Shown here: positions 45,201 to 54,567 of the stretch, one piece after another
Layout of the letters: each line of letters opens with the position of its first letter
Numbering within the stretch: position 1 is the stretch's first letter
From: Echinometra lucunter
Taxonomy: Eukaryota; Echinodermata; Echinoidea; Camarodonta; Echinometridae
Direction of reading: 5' to 3'
Assembly: GCA_029962745.1 (NCBI GenBank)
Contig: CM057158.1
Span: forward strand, 4,062,438 to 4,126,437
Length of the DNA: 64,000 nucleotides
Notes under the pieces: model-generated
What the model saw: the letters and a program-made list of their open reading frames with translations, nothing else
Database searches by the model: none
Told to the model about the DNA's origin: nothing
Position numbers and translations under genes: made by a program

Positions 45201-47256
45201 GCAACATCAATTGCAAATATCTTAGATTTACAAAAAAGGGATATATCACTTTTTGAAATCAAAATCTTCATATGTTTTTTTTATGCATGTACTTTAAAAG
45301 ATATCCCATTTGCTTATATCAACTTAAATTTCCATACTTTTCAACAAAGAGCATACCATTGATGTGTTTCCCTATCATTTACCTGATACTTCAACAAACA
45401 TCATGCCATGTCAAAATTGATTTGATAAAAACCATTATGTGCCTGCTTTTTGTATCTGGAACAGCTTGTGATATATTGTGTTTCACCCACAAAATTAATT
45501 ATCCATTTTTCATGATATTTAAATAATCTGCTTCTTTCATATCAGTGACCTACATGTATAACCTAACCTATGATCTAAAACCCTATGCAACGTAGACCCT
45601 AACCTTGTATCTTTGCCGAAATACTGCTCGGAGCAATTTTTGCTGTTCAAAATTCACCATGACCTCTAACATTACTTTGAGATGTGTATTGATTTATGTT
45701 AAGATTTCTCATAGCCCTTAAAAGCCCTGCTTTAAATTTTGTTCTACCTTTCAAATTCCTAAGCTTTGATTTTTGACGTACCTGTACCAGGTAGCATACA
45801 CATCTTATGGTGTTTCCAAGGCCAAATATGAGCCTTATAATTCTGTACTAAAACTCAATGATCTTAGGGTTTCTTTGATGATTCTATAAAGACCATAACA
45901 CACTGTTAACTTGGTCTTGAATCTTGGTTACCTCATGTCCAAGACCATTCTGTAGTATCCATGGAATCATACGACACCATGAGAGCTTGGCATACATTGA
46001 ACCATGTTATGTCATGTCGTTGAGTTACATGACCTTTCATAAATGATTTGATTTGATTTGATTTGATTAAATGATGGGTCTTAAATTCCCTAAAGTGGGG
46101 TGTAACATTTATGAAATATACCCCTCCTATGAAGTGTAGGGTTCAAGATGTGAATATTCATAGGTTTGCTCTAGTGTCCAGTAAACTGGACCGGACATTT
46201 CGTAGATTGGAGAGGTAAATTTCACAAATGTTACACCCTACCTTTCAAGAATTTAAGGCCCCTCTTTCTTGAAAGCTTGTGAAATGCAACAATGTGACAA
46301 AACATCATCATCCAAAGGTTTGAGGTAAGCCAAGAACTTAGACTATCTTCTGTTTTTACTTTTGATTGCTGATTTAACTCTACAGGCCCTCAGTCCAATA
46401 CCTTCCTGCAAGACTACATTGTACTGACTTGGTTTCGAACCTGGATTACCCCTTTTCCAAGATCATCTATCCAAGGAGAGGTATCATCACACCCTTATAG
46501 TTTTATTCTATATTTATGATGATTGCATTGCAGTTCATTATGAAATAATATATGTTTATTCAAATGATGATTTCATTCAGGCCCTAGGTCCAATCCTCTA
46601 CTCCAAGACCTGTCTGTATGCCATGACACCAGACAGGAACTTTGTGATTGACAACTGCAGGAAGGTGGGCCACCCCAATGTCATCTTCTGTTGTGGAGCT
46701 GGGCATGCTTACAAGTAAGTATTTTGTTGTTGGTGATTGAAGATCTACTGCAGGCTTTGTCTTAATCCTATATTAACTTGGGGGGGGGGGGGGGGGAGGG
46801 GTCAATTTTTTTTGCTTATGTGTAAAGGCCAGTGCACAAAACTTCTGATCTGAATATGACCTCACTTTCAGGAATTTTTTCTACAGGATAAGATATAATG
46901 ATGTAAGGAAGCAAAAGTCTTTCCACTTGTAGTTTCATCAGTTGTGAAATTGATTCTTGAACCTAGGAGAATCAGAAGAGTCAAGGTAAAAAATTACAAT
47001 TTGGACGAAATCAGAGCTTGTGGTATTTGCTGTAATGAACTAAAATAAATTGTTTCTTTGTTAATTTGCCCTTGGAAACAGGTTTGCTGCCATTCTTGGG
47101 AGGATCTTGAGTCAGCTAGCTATAGATGGGAAATCTACCTTCAATATAGCTCCTTTCAACATGGACAGAGAAGCTATCACGGACCCAAACTTCCCTAAGT
47201 GTTTCCAGCTAGGACTGCCAGAAGAAGAGGCATCTAAACTTAATGCAAAGCTCTAA
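30293..47256 (+). CDS. PIPOX: Sarcosine/pipecolate oxidase-like flavoenzyme, 8 exons with three alternative exon 6
   Basis: This FAD enzyme of the monomeric sarcosine oxidase family should oxidise N-methyl or cyclic imino acids to imines with release of H2O2, in peroxisomes. Exons: 30293-30386, 33452-33521, 34234-34425, 35303-35513, 37011-37177, one of 38894-39083, 42089-42275 or 43438-43624, then 46581-46714 and 47082-47256. All splice sites and phases agree. With the first exon 6 the product is 410 aa; human PIPOX has 390. Seen: FAD-binding VVGCGGIGSAA near the N-terminus; HSRIIRLAY (equivalents of bacterial MSOX Arg49/Arg52); exon 6 lysine 271 (equivalent of oxygen-activating Lys265); Cys319 in KTCLYAMTPDRNFVID, the covalent-FAD cysteine; and CCGAGHAYKF with the Lys348 equivalent split across exons 7 and 8. 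The C-terminal AKL is a peroxisomal PTS1 signal. Function is by family; the exact substrate is unknown. Neighbouring genes give no pathway clue. Confidence 0.92.
31248..32330 (+). mobile_element. 5'-truncated Tx1/L1-like LINE with 16-bp TSD, in oxidase intron 1
   Basis: Exact duplications AACTAACAGTCACATG flank the element at 31232-31247 and 32331-32346, showing target-primed insertion. The reading frame to 32059 encodes the C-terminal third of an L1/Tx1-type ORF2: KWEERLGLD...DWPSVHKRN, LFYFKLFHNVIAVKSLYKI and the zf-RVT-like PLCYFCDEYPKNLKHIFCEC. It ends FKKWSFNLD, stop. A 3' UTR with 'caataaaaacat' and an A-rich tail (about 32300-32320) completes it. The frame is intact across about 260 codons and the duplication is perfect, so the insertion is recent. 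Reverse transcriptase and endonuclease are missing through 5' truncation. Confidence 0.88.
32806..33290 (-). mobile_element. LINE 3' end with (TTCAA)n tail, minus strand
   Basis: A TTGAATTGAATTGAATT run at about 32811-32828 is the reverse of the (AATTC)n tails seen on several CR1/L2-like LINEs; a plus-strand counterpart is at about 61545-61562. The minus-strand translation close to it includes LFKEHVLASYWLSTEFV, a LINE 3'-region peptide, but with stops. It has only a short remnant. Confidence 0.45.
33291..33440. repeat. Poly-T/poly-G tract before exon 2
   Basis: A run of about 25 T followed by about 11 G (33292-33328) lies about 120 bases before the exon 2 acceptor. It may be the tail of a degraded minus-strand element. 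The actual branch/pyrimidine tract of exon 2 is the T run at about 33432-33441. Confidence 0.4.
34616..34976. mobile_element. Foldback MITE in oxidase intron 3
   Basis: Nearly the whole 361 bp is an inverted repeat. The left arm has 'aataatgattattgatgttac', 'cacttttggcatgcactc' and 'gaacagaaagccaaa'. The right arm has their inverse complements in reverse order, ending 'cattatttcaatat'. The arms meet around 'ttgttcccttgtttc' near 34750-34820. There is no coding capacity. The target duplication is uncertain because the ends are AT-rich. Confidence 0.68.
35870..36440. repeat. Tandem repeat of about 170-bp units in oxidase intron 4
   Basis: Three and a half units carry 'ggtcaaaggtcatttcaggtca', 'gttaaagtttacctgcaagactctcttatgac', 'ataactnngcaac' and 'caaccaaacttggntnatagatgcact'. 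Starts lie near 35935, 36090, 36240 and 36405. The leader 'tgtctcgcccattggaggtgaaggcgagacc' at 35871-35901 is a common flank of this repeat type in marine invertebrates. Confidence 0.65.
36441..37010. other. Intron 4, right part
   Basis: No repeat unit, gene or RNA was recognised. The minus-strand frame at 36689-36970 has no motif. The exon 5 acceptor follows 'tttttccttttcaatgatag'-like sequence at 36990-37010. Confidence 0.4.
37178..38893. other. Intron 5 with GATG/GATA microsatellites
   Basis: Degenerate GATA/GATG tracts lie at about 37217-37275 and 37538-37607. There is a poly-C run at 37927-37944 and a short inverted pair 'gaatgcgactattctcc' / 'ggaaaatagtcgcattc' at about 38349 and 38384. 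No gene-like content apart from the flanking exons. Confidence 0.45.
38894..39083 (+). CDS. PIPOX: Alternative exon 6a of the sarcosine oxidase-like gene
   Basis: 190 nt between acceptor 'ttgcatctag' and donor 'gtgaga', encoding residues 245-308 (64 residues including the split Arg codon). The key stretch is EPYALPLHGNTGFKIGIDAGG. It contains Tyr260, aligned by eye with MSOX Tyr254, and Lys271, aligned with MSOX Lys265. The exon ends VAELCPR. It enters with two bases of a codon already read and exits in phase 0, exactly like 6b and 6c. It is one codon longer than they are and matches them at a little under half of positions. Confidence 0.9.
39555..41358. mobile_element. hAT-like element with GACTCGG subterminal repeats, split by another hAT
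   Basis: The ends are CAGTGCTGTGTGACTCGAG and, inverted, CAGTGCTGTGTTCGAGTCC. The flanks are ATTTTCTT (39547-39554) and GTTTTCTT (41359-41366), an 8-bp duplication with one change. Immediately inside both ends are short repeats of GACTCG/GGACTC (39560-39720 and 41240-41345). The element proper is about 600 bp; the rest is the inserted element 40020-41226. There is no transposase. It lies between alternative exons 6a and 6b. Confidence 0.75.
40020..41226. mobile_element. hAT-like element, 1207 bp, exact 8-bp TSD, nested
   Basis: It starts CAGTGGCATAACTACATGG and ends GAGTTGACCCACTG, with exact AATGTGAA at 40012-40019 and 41227-41234. Poly-C runs sit close to both ends. The right half ('tttactgaaaattgtcaaag' to 'gcttcgctccctcgc') is shared with the element at 27689-28712. 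It inserted into the older hAT at 39555-41358. Frames at 40015-40466 are compositional. Confidence 0.8.
41367..42088. other. Intron between 39555 hAT and exon 6b
   Basis: AT-rich intronic DNA without recognisable repeats. The sequence after 'cattag' at 42083-42088 is the exon 6b acceptor. A GC-richer stretch at 41474-41525 begins after an AG but has no similarity to exon 6. Confidence 0.45.
42089..42275 (+). CDS. PIPOX: Alternative exon 6b of the sarcosine oxidase-like gene
   Basis: 187 nt between acceptor 'gcccattag' and donor 'gtgagt', encoding 63 residues in the same phase as 6a. The centre is FCIPIHGTSGVKIGIDAAGP, with the lysine equivalent to MSOX Lys265 kept. The position aligned with MSOX Tyr254 is Phe. 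It ends FLAQHCKR. No stop or frame change is present, so the exon appears usable. It is about 78 percent identical to 6c by residue count, with most differences in the first half. Confidence 0.88.
42276..43437. other. Intron between exons 6b and 6c
   Basis: AT-rich DNA with no transposon ends or coding motif. Two similar segments containing 'aaaccaaatgatgtttntnaac' occur at about 43090 and 43230. The frame at 42314-42583 has no recognisable domain. Confidence 0.45.
43438..43624 (+). CDS. PIPOX: Alternative exon 6c of the sarcosine oxidase-like gene
   Basis: 187 nt between acceptor 'gatacacag' and donor 'gtgagt', encoding 63 residues in the shared phase. The centre is IYCVPIHGSTGVKLGIDAAG, with the catalytic lysine kept and Tyr at the MSOX Tyr254 position. 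The second half, PVVGPNSRSF through FLAQHCKR, is almost the same as 6b. The close match to 6b indicates a later duplication than the 6a split. The frame is intact. Confidence 0.88.
43625..46385. other. Intron 6, with decayed tandem repeats
   Basis: About 43900-44480 carries four diverged units of roughly 130-150 bp with 'ttgacatgac', 'tttcaagttg' and 'gagatatagacatat' cores. A poly-G run lies at 44661-44671, a (GATTT)n run at 46046-46068 and otherwise AT-rich DNA. No coding exon was recognised before 46386. Confidence 0.5.
46386..46480 (+). pseudogene. Degenerate duplicate of exon 7
   Basis: After a good acceptor ('ttaactctacag') the sequence starts GCCCTCAGTCCAAT, against GCCCTAGGTCCAAT in exon 7. 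It reads ALSPIPSCKTTLY and then TGA (46425-46427). The position of the FAD-linking cysteine is replaced by Thr, and similarity fades after about 50 bases. If spliced, it would end the protein before the FAD attachment site. It is either a decayed exon copy or a regulated stop-containing exon. Confidence 0.4.
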
Positions 47257-47900
47257 TTCCTGTATCTTATTATAAATAGCAATGTGATGAGCTGCCAGAA
47301 GAAGCAATCAAACCTTCTCAGATGCTGTAAAGTAATACCTTTTTATACTCCTTAGATCAATATGAAATGATTTCCAGAAAAAGCAATCAAATCTTCTGCA
47401 CACTCTAAAATATACTCTTTATCTCTCAGTTATTAAGAACTATAACAAATCAATACTGTATGGCTGCCAAAAGAAGCAGTACCTGAAAGTATTGCTCTGA
47501 AATTCCTCTTCAGTCTCTCTTCAATTGTTAAGGGCCTAATCGCTGAAGAAGTCTGAAAAATTTCTTCAAAGCTATAAACATTCCATCTGTCTTGTGATTC
47601 AATATTTGAACTAAACAACTTTTGAATCACATGGCCACCATCTGAGGCAAATGGCCACCGGGAGAATTCTTAACTATTTTTTCAAAGCTGAAGATCTGCA
47701 ACATATCTCTCTATTTCAAAATGCAAGATGGCCCTCTGTAAATGATGAGATAATAAGAGGTGCCTGCCTGAAGAAGTAACAAAGTGCTCTTGAGAGCTAT
47801 AAAGCATGCTCATAATTAGACATTTCATATTCGAGAGGTACATTTATAATAAACAGTGACAGCTGGAAGATGTGATGAAAGCTCAAATGCTGCAAAGTAT
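47213..47900 (+). repeat. Diverged tandem repeats across the oxidase stop codon and 3' UTR
   Basis: Units of roughly 75-100 bp share 'gctgccagaagaagcaatcaaa', then 'ctttaaagtatac' or 'ctctaaaatata', and 'tcaatactg'-like endings. Starts lie near 47212 (inside the coding end, LPEEEASK), 47290, 47371, 47462, and more weakly 47640, 47766 and 47860. Only the first unit is translated. The repeat seems to have been seeded by the last codons of the gene. Confidence 0.5.
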
Positions 47901-48450
47901 TCTACTTACCTTTTGAGTCACCATTATGAATCAAAGAGATTTATCAGTATTAAAAGGATGGATATTTGAAGATAATTTTTTTATCAAAACCAAGGGAATT
48001 TTGATTTACTTCTGTCTTGAAATTTGAGGTTGATTAGGGGGGGGGGGGGATTTGTCAAAACTTCTAGAATAGAGGCTTTGTTTTTAACTAATGAATGGAT
48101 GATAGTATTTCATGTAATATTTACTGTTACTGCAAATTCATAAAGCAAACTATAAAATGATACAGCTTCTATATGTACCTGTATGTGACAGAATATAGTA
48201 AAAGCATTCCATTTGTTATGAAAAAAAAATACAAGAGAAAATTTAACAAAGTAATATTTTATCATGTATTTTATTACAAGGTCATAAGTTTTAAAATATT
48301 GTCTTTTTAAATCGGTACAAGTCTGTAAAAAAATAGACTTGTATGATGCGATGAAATTGTGATATATTGTTATAATGGATTGGCTGAAGCTGGAATAGGT
48401 TGGTTGAGGAATTATGGAAATTTATGATTAAAGTGAAGTTCCCTTCCATC
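47901..48450. other. 3' flank of the oxidase gene
   Basis: AT-rich sequence with a poly-G run (48039-48049). No polyadenylation site could be chosen with confidence. CTTCCATC at 48443-48450 is the left target duplication of the following MITE. Confidence 0.4.
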
Positions 48451-49004
48451 CACCGGCGTAAATCCACTTTGAGGAGTGGGGGGGGGGGGGGGGGATGATC
48501 GACTGTTTTGCCGATTTTTTTTTTTCTGTTGAACTCACACTTACGTATAAACACACGCCCTCACCCACCTGCACAGACCCCCCTTACACACATTTTAATT
48601 TTTATCTTGCAAGCGAGCCAAAAATTATCACTTTTCTGGTTTTCAATCGCATTTTCAAATAGAAATTCTAAAATATTATGAGCATGCGAAGCGAGTGAGC
48701 CAAAAATCACCACTTTTCCAGTTTTCAATCGCATTTTCAAATGAAAATTTTAAAATATGATGAGCGAGCAAAGCGAGCGAGCGAGCCAAAAATAAGCGCT
48801 TTTCTGGTTTTCAATTGCATTTTCAAATAGAAATTCTAAAATATGATGGTTGTTTATGACAGATTATTAAAAATTTGACTAACTGATTAATTCAAATATC
48901 ATTTCTTCCTTAAAAAGTGGGGGGATATTTGTACATGCCATCCCCCCCTCTCAAAAAAGTGGGGGGGATATATCCCCCCCATCCCCCCGGGATTTACGCC
49001 AATG
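48451..49004. mobile_element. MITE, CAYYRGCGTAAATC family, 554 bp, exact 8-bp TSD
   Basis: The ends are CACCGGCGTAAATCCAC and, inverted, CATTGGCGTAAATCCCG. The flanks CTTCCATC are exact at 48443-48450 and 49005-49012. The interior has three direct copies of a unit containing 'gcgagccaaaaatnancncttttc' and 'ttttcaatcgcattttcaaat'. Poly-G/poly-C runs lie just inside both ends. It is the same family as 4995-5424. Confidence 0.85.
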
Positions 49005-49012
49005 CTTCCATC

Positions 49013-50098
49013 AGTTACTTAGTCAAGGAAATATAGTGATATTTTGATTGAAAATTTAATCTATTGAAAATTAATATACTTTATTACATTTTCTATAGGA
49101 TTTTGAAAGATTTTGTTTTTTTACATTAATTTTCAAACAGTTTTCATATGAAGATTTTAAATTTGTGTTTGTAATAAGAATGAAAAATGCAATCACCAAC
49201 TGTGGGTGATTTATGACACATGCTAAATAGCATTATGTAGTTGAGGCATGTATGTTTTTCCACTTCATTTAAATGATTCATAAAGTTTAGGTTTATGTTT
49301 TTGGTTTTTCTCTCTAAAACAGCAAATTATCCTGTTCATATATTAACCTTTCTAAAGTTAGGAACTATATGTACGTACTCATTTTGTAATTGCGAAAAAT
49401 ATATATATTGTTAAGACATACAAGATTATATTAGAGTAGTTCTCTATTCCATCTTTGTTCTGCAATTCATGCCATTGAATTAGAAAATATAATGATTTTT
49501 TTTTTTTTCAAATTGACCCTTCCTGTTTTCTGATCTTGGAGAAGATCGCTTTTGATGAACAGTCTTCAGAGATGGCTGTAAAAAAAAAAAGGAGTGGGAG
49601 CCTTAGGGACAAAGCTATAAACCTTGGGGATAGGGTTGATAGACAGGAAGAGATGGGAGATGATTGCTGAAATCTGCATTGTATACCAATAGAGAGGGAG
49701 AGAGGTATATAGACTGGGATGAAGGGGGGGGGGTAAAGGAGAGTGGAGAGGGAGAAAGTATGGAGAGAGGAAGGGGGAGAGAGAAAGGGTGTGGGAGGGA
49801 GGAGAGATCAGAAAGTAGGGGAGTTTATGAAAGAGGCAGTAATGAATAACGACAGAAGCAGAGGGAGGAGAGGGTAAATGTTCATATTTAGTTTACTTGC
49901 AAGTCCAAATAAGAATCCATGCATCTTTTGCTATGGATAGCTGGGCCTTATGGGTATGTTTCCCCTTCACAACCTCCCCCCCCCCCTTCATGATCCAATC
50001 CCTTGAATGAAATTAATACGTGTATGTTAGATTGTAGAGGTTGATGAATAATTCAAAAGATTTAAAGGTAAAATGGGACCAAATGAAGAAAGTAATCT
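49013..50098. other. Intergenic, with a purine-rich tract
   Basis: AT-rich sequence, then an almost pure A/G tract at about 49690-49875 and poly-C at 49976-49986. The frame at 49664-49849 is Gly/Arg/Glu-rich from composition only. No gene was seen. Confidence 0.5.
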
Positions 50099-50100
50099 AA

Positions 50101-51166
50101 CCCAGGACGAAAATCCAATTGAATCCCCCCCCCCCCCCATCGGAGATCCCCATTGAATACCAATTGGCAATTGGGAGTACATGGAAAGTGAAACAATGGG
50201 TCCCCATTGAAATTGACCCATTAAAAACCAATGGGGACCTATTGCCAATTGGTTTTAATGGGGCAATGGGCATTTGTTTTTACAGACATATATCTGGGAC
50301 AATTGGTTTTTAATGGGTCGATTTGAATGGGTTAATGGGGACCAATTGCCAATAGGGACCAAATGGTTTTTAATGGGTTGATTTCAATGGGTTAATGGGG
50401 ACCCAAATTGTTTCACTTTCCATGTACTCCCAATTGCTAATTGGTATTCCATGGGGGCAATGGGGACCTATTTGTTTCGATGGGTCAATCAATTTGTATT
50501 TCAATTGGTATTCAATGGGTCAATTGGTCCAACTGAAACCAATTGAAGTCCCTAAATCATTCAATCTGATTTCTTGTATAGCATGATCAGTGTATTGAGC
50601 GAAAAATTGTAGTTAGTAAATCAATCTTTCTGTTGTTTGAAATATGATTTGCAAAATCATTCATTTTTTGGTGAAATATTTTACAAACATTATTTAGAAT
50701 GAATATACAAACAAAGAAATATTACTGCATTTGTATTCTATTATATGTGTTGAATTTTCAATAAGAAATAGCAAATATGCAAATGAGGTAAAACCAGGCA
50801 CGTGATCCCCATTAAAACTAATTTTTTATTGGTCCCAATTGGTCCCCATTAAAACCAATTGGTCCAAATTGTTCCCCATTGAAACCAACTGGTCCAAATT
50901 GTTCCCCATTGAAACCAATTGGCCCAATTGTTTGAATTGAACCAATTGACAGTTGGTCCAAATTGGACCAAATGAAATCAACTGTCCCATTGCAATCCCA
51001 TTGGACCAATTGGGACTGACTGACCCCATGGCTGGTAGAAATTTAGGACGTCAACTGAATTCTAATGTTTACCAATTGGAACCCATTAAGACCCATTGGT
51101 ACAAATTGAACCCAATTGAAGACCAATTGAAATTCAATGGTTATTCAATTGGTTTTTTGTCTTGGG
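50101..51166. mobile_element. TIR element filled with CCAATTG minisatellite, CMC-like
   Basis: The ends are CCCAGGACGAAAATCCAATT and, inverted, CCCAAGACAAAAAACCAATT. Two A bases flank each end, giving a possible 2-bp duplication. Most of the interior is short irregular repeats of CCAATTG, CAATGGG and GGTCCCCATT in two arms (about 50105-50545 and 50805-51160). One 60-base segment near 50146-50205 is repeated inverted near 50396-50460. The central 50586-50800 is AT-rich. CCC ends, 2-bp duplication and dense subterminal repeats resemble the 7.6-kb element, so I infer a CMC-type MITE. Confidence 0.6.
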
Positions 51167-51168
51167 AA

Positions 51169-53319
51169 AGAATGCTAGAAGAAAGTATGGTAAATGTAAG
51201 GATCAGAGAAAGTTTAAAACAGACATATGAAAGCTGGGGTGAAGATCCAACTTCACGATTAGGGTTTAGCCATTACAATAACTGATTCAATACTACAGCA
51301 GAGGACACAAGAGCTAATTCCCAAACAGTGGGGTTAAACATGAGGAGAAAAAAATTTCTTGTTTCATTTACTGGAAGCTATCCGGGAAGCTATATTATTC
51401 CTGTACTGTAGACGTATCTCCCCCGCCCCCCCCCCCCCCCCACGCTCCCGTGAAATACAAAGCATCCACCACCCATATAGCACCTGTAGCCTAAGTACCA
51501 CGCAAGTGAGGTGATTATTTTTATAACGATATGAGAAAGAGCAAAATTGTGCCGATATTTTACCAACAAACAAAGAGAAAAGTAATACTTAGATACAAAT
51601 ACTATTTTAAAAATCGTGGTATTCCTTTTATACAAAGGAAATTCATTTCTTAAAAAGAATTAATCCACAAAAGACTGGACTACCACTATCCTAAGCGATT
51701 CGTTCGGCAAGATTTTTTTAGACAACAAACTTCTCTCGATCTCTAATAACAAACAGTTACTAGTAGTGCAGGAAGCTCGGAACTCGATAAAGCGAGAGTT
51801 CGATATCTTGCATAGCGAATTGCTAATACGACATTATTTTGATGAGGTGAGTGGGAAAATCAAAAGAAACTAGCTTCCACAGATTTTGAAGGAAATCACA
51901 AGTTAGGTAAAATTGACTTGCATGGAAATGGCATGGTTAAACTCATTCACTGGCGTGAGTACTACAGACTACAGTGCCAGTACACTGCACCAGACAGGCA
52001 GTGGCAGTGCACAGACGGGTGCATAGCGCGGTAAGTTAAACCTAGTAAAAACTGTTGTTAGAGCTGGAGTAGGCCTGACATCGACACTGTCCAAACTTCG
52101 CCGATGTCCACATTTCTTGCACAGGGCAGAGACGTCAAGGTCAACGACCAGTAATGCGTGAGGTTTTAGTACTGTCAGACTGTTAGGCAGGCAATGCATG
52201 AGATCGCCAGGCCTGTGTAGTCAACTAGAGTCTCGGGCTATACTGGGGGTCGGGTGTCCGGGCACGTAACAAAAATAAAGCCTTCTTTTTGTTCTTTGAA
52301 TTAAACAAAAACTATGGATTGAATAGTGCTAATCATCATCAATTTTTCTTCTCTATATTATTGTCTAACACTTGTGTTAAAAAAATTAAGAAATATTGCT
52401 TGTAAATTGTTTCAAATGGCTGTTTAAAATCGACTGTCCAGATACACAACCTGTCTGGACACCCAACAACTGGGTATACATATATGGCACCCGTAGGTCA
52501 AAACGGCGTTTTGAATAGCGAAACTAACTGCTGACGCAAACGCGAAATTTATTGACTTAGATCTTCAATAATAGAGAAGAAAAGTTTTGATTTTACTTAC
52601 CAGGAATGTTCCTGAGGCTCTCAATTTTCCCCTTTCTGCTTCATATCTGATGAATGAACTGAAAATGGTGAATTTCAAGAAGAAAACTGACGTTTATCAG
52701 ACTCGTAGGTCGACAGCATTCCATCGAGTAACCAATAGAAAAGCATGTTATGTAGTTTCGGTACAGAATTGTCACTTTTGTGGGACAAGGTCAATTCATT
52801 ATGACCGTGTACACAGGATGAGTGCATTTATGGGGATAGGCTGTGATGTAGGCATGAGAAAGAGATTTTTGGGATGAGCAAGGACCTCCCATGCGGGAGT
52901 CTCATGCCTAATGCGTGAGATTTGGCATGTCTGACAGGGTAATAACTTTTAAATACATGTAGCACAGGGCATATCTAAAATACCAGAACAGATTTTTAAT
53001 ATCAAATAGCACCAATGGCAATGGACAGAGAGAGGAGCCTGAAATTAGGCTTAGGCCACTCGTCTAGTGCGCGGTTATACTAACCTTGCACAACAGATGT
53101 GCTGTAACATGCAAATTGCTGACAATAGGAAAGTAGTGTTCTCTGTACCTACCAATTTATTGGGACAGAGGAGCAAGAGCTGTGCCACCAGTGATCGGAA
53201 AAATATTTTTCAATTATTCACTTACCCAGTAAGATAAAATTACATCCACTTGGAGGAATGTAATGAAAGTATATTTTATTATCCTAGGTGTAAAAAAGCA
53301 AATATTTTACATGAATTTG
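51169..53319. other. Intergenic, possible promoter region, no clear gene
   Basis: A poly-C run lies at 51419-51442. A 'gatgag|gtgagtgg' donor-like site follows a CpG-containing stretch at about 51780-51850; it could end a noncoding first exon of the plus-strand gene at 60 kb. Two segments with 'taatgcgtgag' and 'gtctgacag'-type sequence (about 52150 and 52905) are related repeats. Frames at 51969-52199 (minus) and 52587-52877 (plus) show no known domain. Confidence 0.35.
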
Positions 53320-53323
53320 TTAA

Positions 53324-53732
53324 CCCATTCGTGACAGGAATTATCTAAAGCCTAATTTGATCAGCTTTTATTCTTCAAATTGGCAACACCAACATTTTTC
53401 ATTTTATTGCTACATTTTTCTTATAAAACGTCATGTATCTGAAATGAATATAAATTGACGGAAATTATGATGAGAAGTCAAAAAGTTGCCAATTTGCAGG
53501 GGAAAACAGTGATTTTAAACTTTCTATCGCATTGCCAATTTAAGGATTTTAATGCTTATTTTCCTTTAAAAAAATTTCAGCATCAAACAGCGAATAGTGA
53601 CGCAACCAAAATTGGCACAGTTTGTGTAGAATTTTTTGCTCTTTCTGCTCATGTATTTGGTATGATTTTTAGGGCTTTGCATCAAAAGATATTAGGCCAA
53701 ACCACATAATGTGGACCTCTGTCACGAATGGG
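53324..53732. mobile_element. TTAA-flanked piggyBac-like MITE, 409 bp
   Basis: TTAA is present exactly at 53320-53323 and 53733-53736. The ends are CCCATTCGTGACAG and, inverted, CCCATTCGTGACAGAGG. A TTAA duplication with a CCC start is typical of piggyBac. The frame at 53455-53709 runs through most of it but has no DDE motif, so it is not a transposase. Confidence 0.82.
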
Positions 53733-53736
53733 TTAA

Positions 53737-54567
53737 TTATTTAAGGGTTTCAATCTTCAATTATAGAGGGCAGCATGTTGCATACATGTACATTTGCACA
53801 GCTTAGCATACCAATGTAGCCCTATGTGGGCTTAGGCATGTTATTGTTACATGTAGAACGATAATATCTTTGAAAATTTGAGTTTGAAATTGGGGAAGAA
53901 ATTGTGAAAATATTTAAATGTTAGTGTTCCTTCCGAAAAAACTGAATTTATATACTGACAGGGGTCTAGATAAGAAATATTTTGAGGGAAATTGTCATAG
54001 AACTTAGAAAAAATGATACCATTCCATTGATGTTATGTTTTGCATTGCTAGTGATGCAATTTTCTCACCATTGATGGATCTCTATTTTGGATAAATCATT
54101 TGTTAACTGGCGTGAGCGAAGTTTAGACTTTTGTTTTTATGATGGGGGGGGGGGGGGGAGGGATCTAAAATTATGCCCTTTGTTTCAGTGGTTAAAAAGT
54201 CACAAAATTCATTGGTTTTTTAAAAATGTATTTTATATGTTTTGGTGACATATTCTAAAGTTACTTTGTTGTGATTTTTGTGACAGACAAAGTTCAATAA
54301 AGCATATATTTTAAAGTCTATATCAATGCCAATGTCAAATTTTGTTTTGGAAAATAAAGGCCAAGGGTCCTAAACCTACGCATATCTTGATTTTGAAACT
54401 GACTGATGTGAATTCACCCAGAATTCTATCACAAGCAATAAAAGAAAATTACTGATTCTTTTTGGCAAACCTTGATGACATTCTTGTTGCTCAGTGACAG
54501 CAGAAATTTGGCGTATTGAACGGATTGTTGCATGTATTTGCAGGGTGCATAACTTTTATCAGTAATT
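53737..54567. other. Intergenic, no gene seen
   Basis: AT-rich DNA with a poly-G run at 54145-54159. No element ends or conserved protein were found. Confidence 0.45.

Noticed and set aside
52587..52877. 96-codon plus-strand frame as a possible gene
   Set aside because: No recognisable domain. The same stretch also shows minus-strand splice-like signals, so evidence is contradictory.
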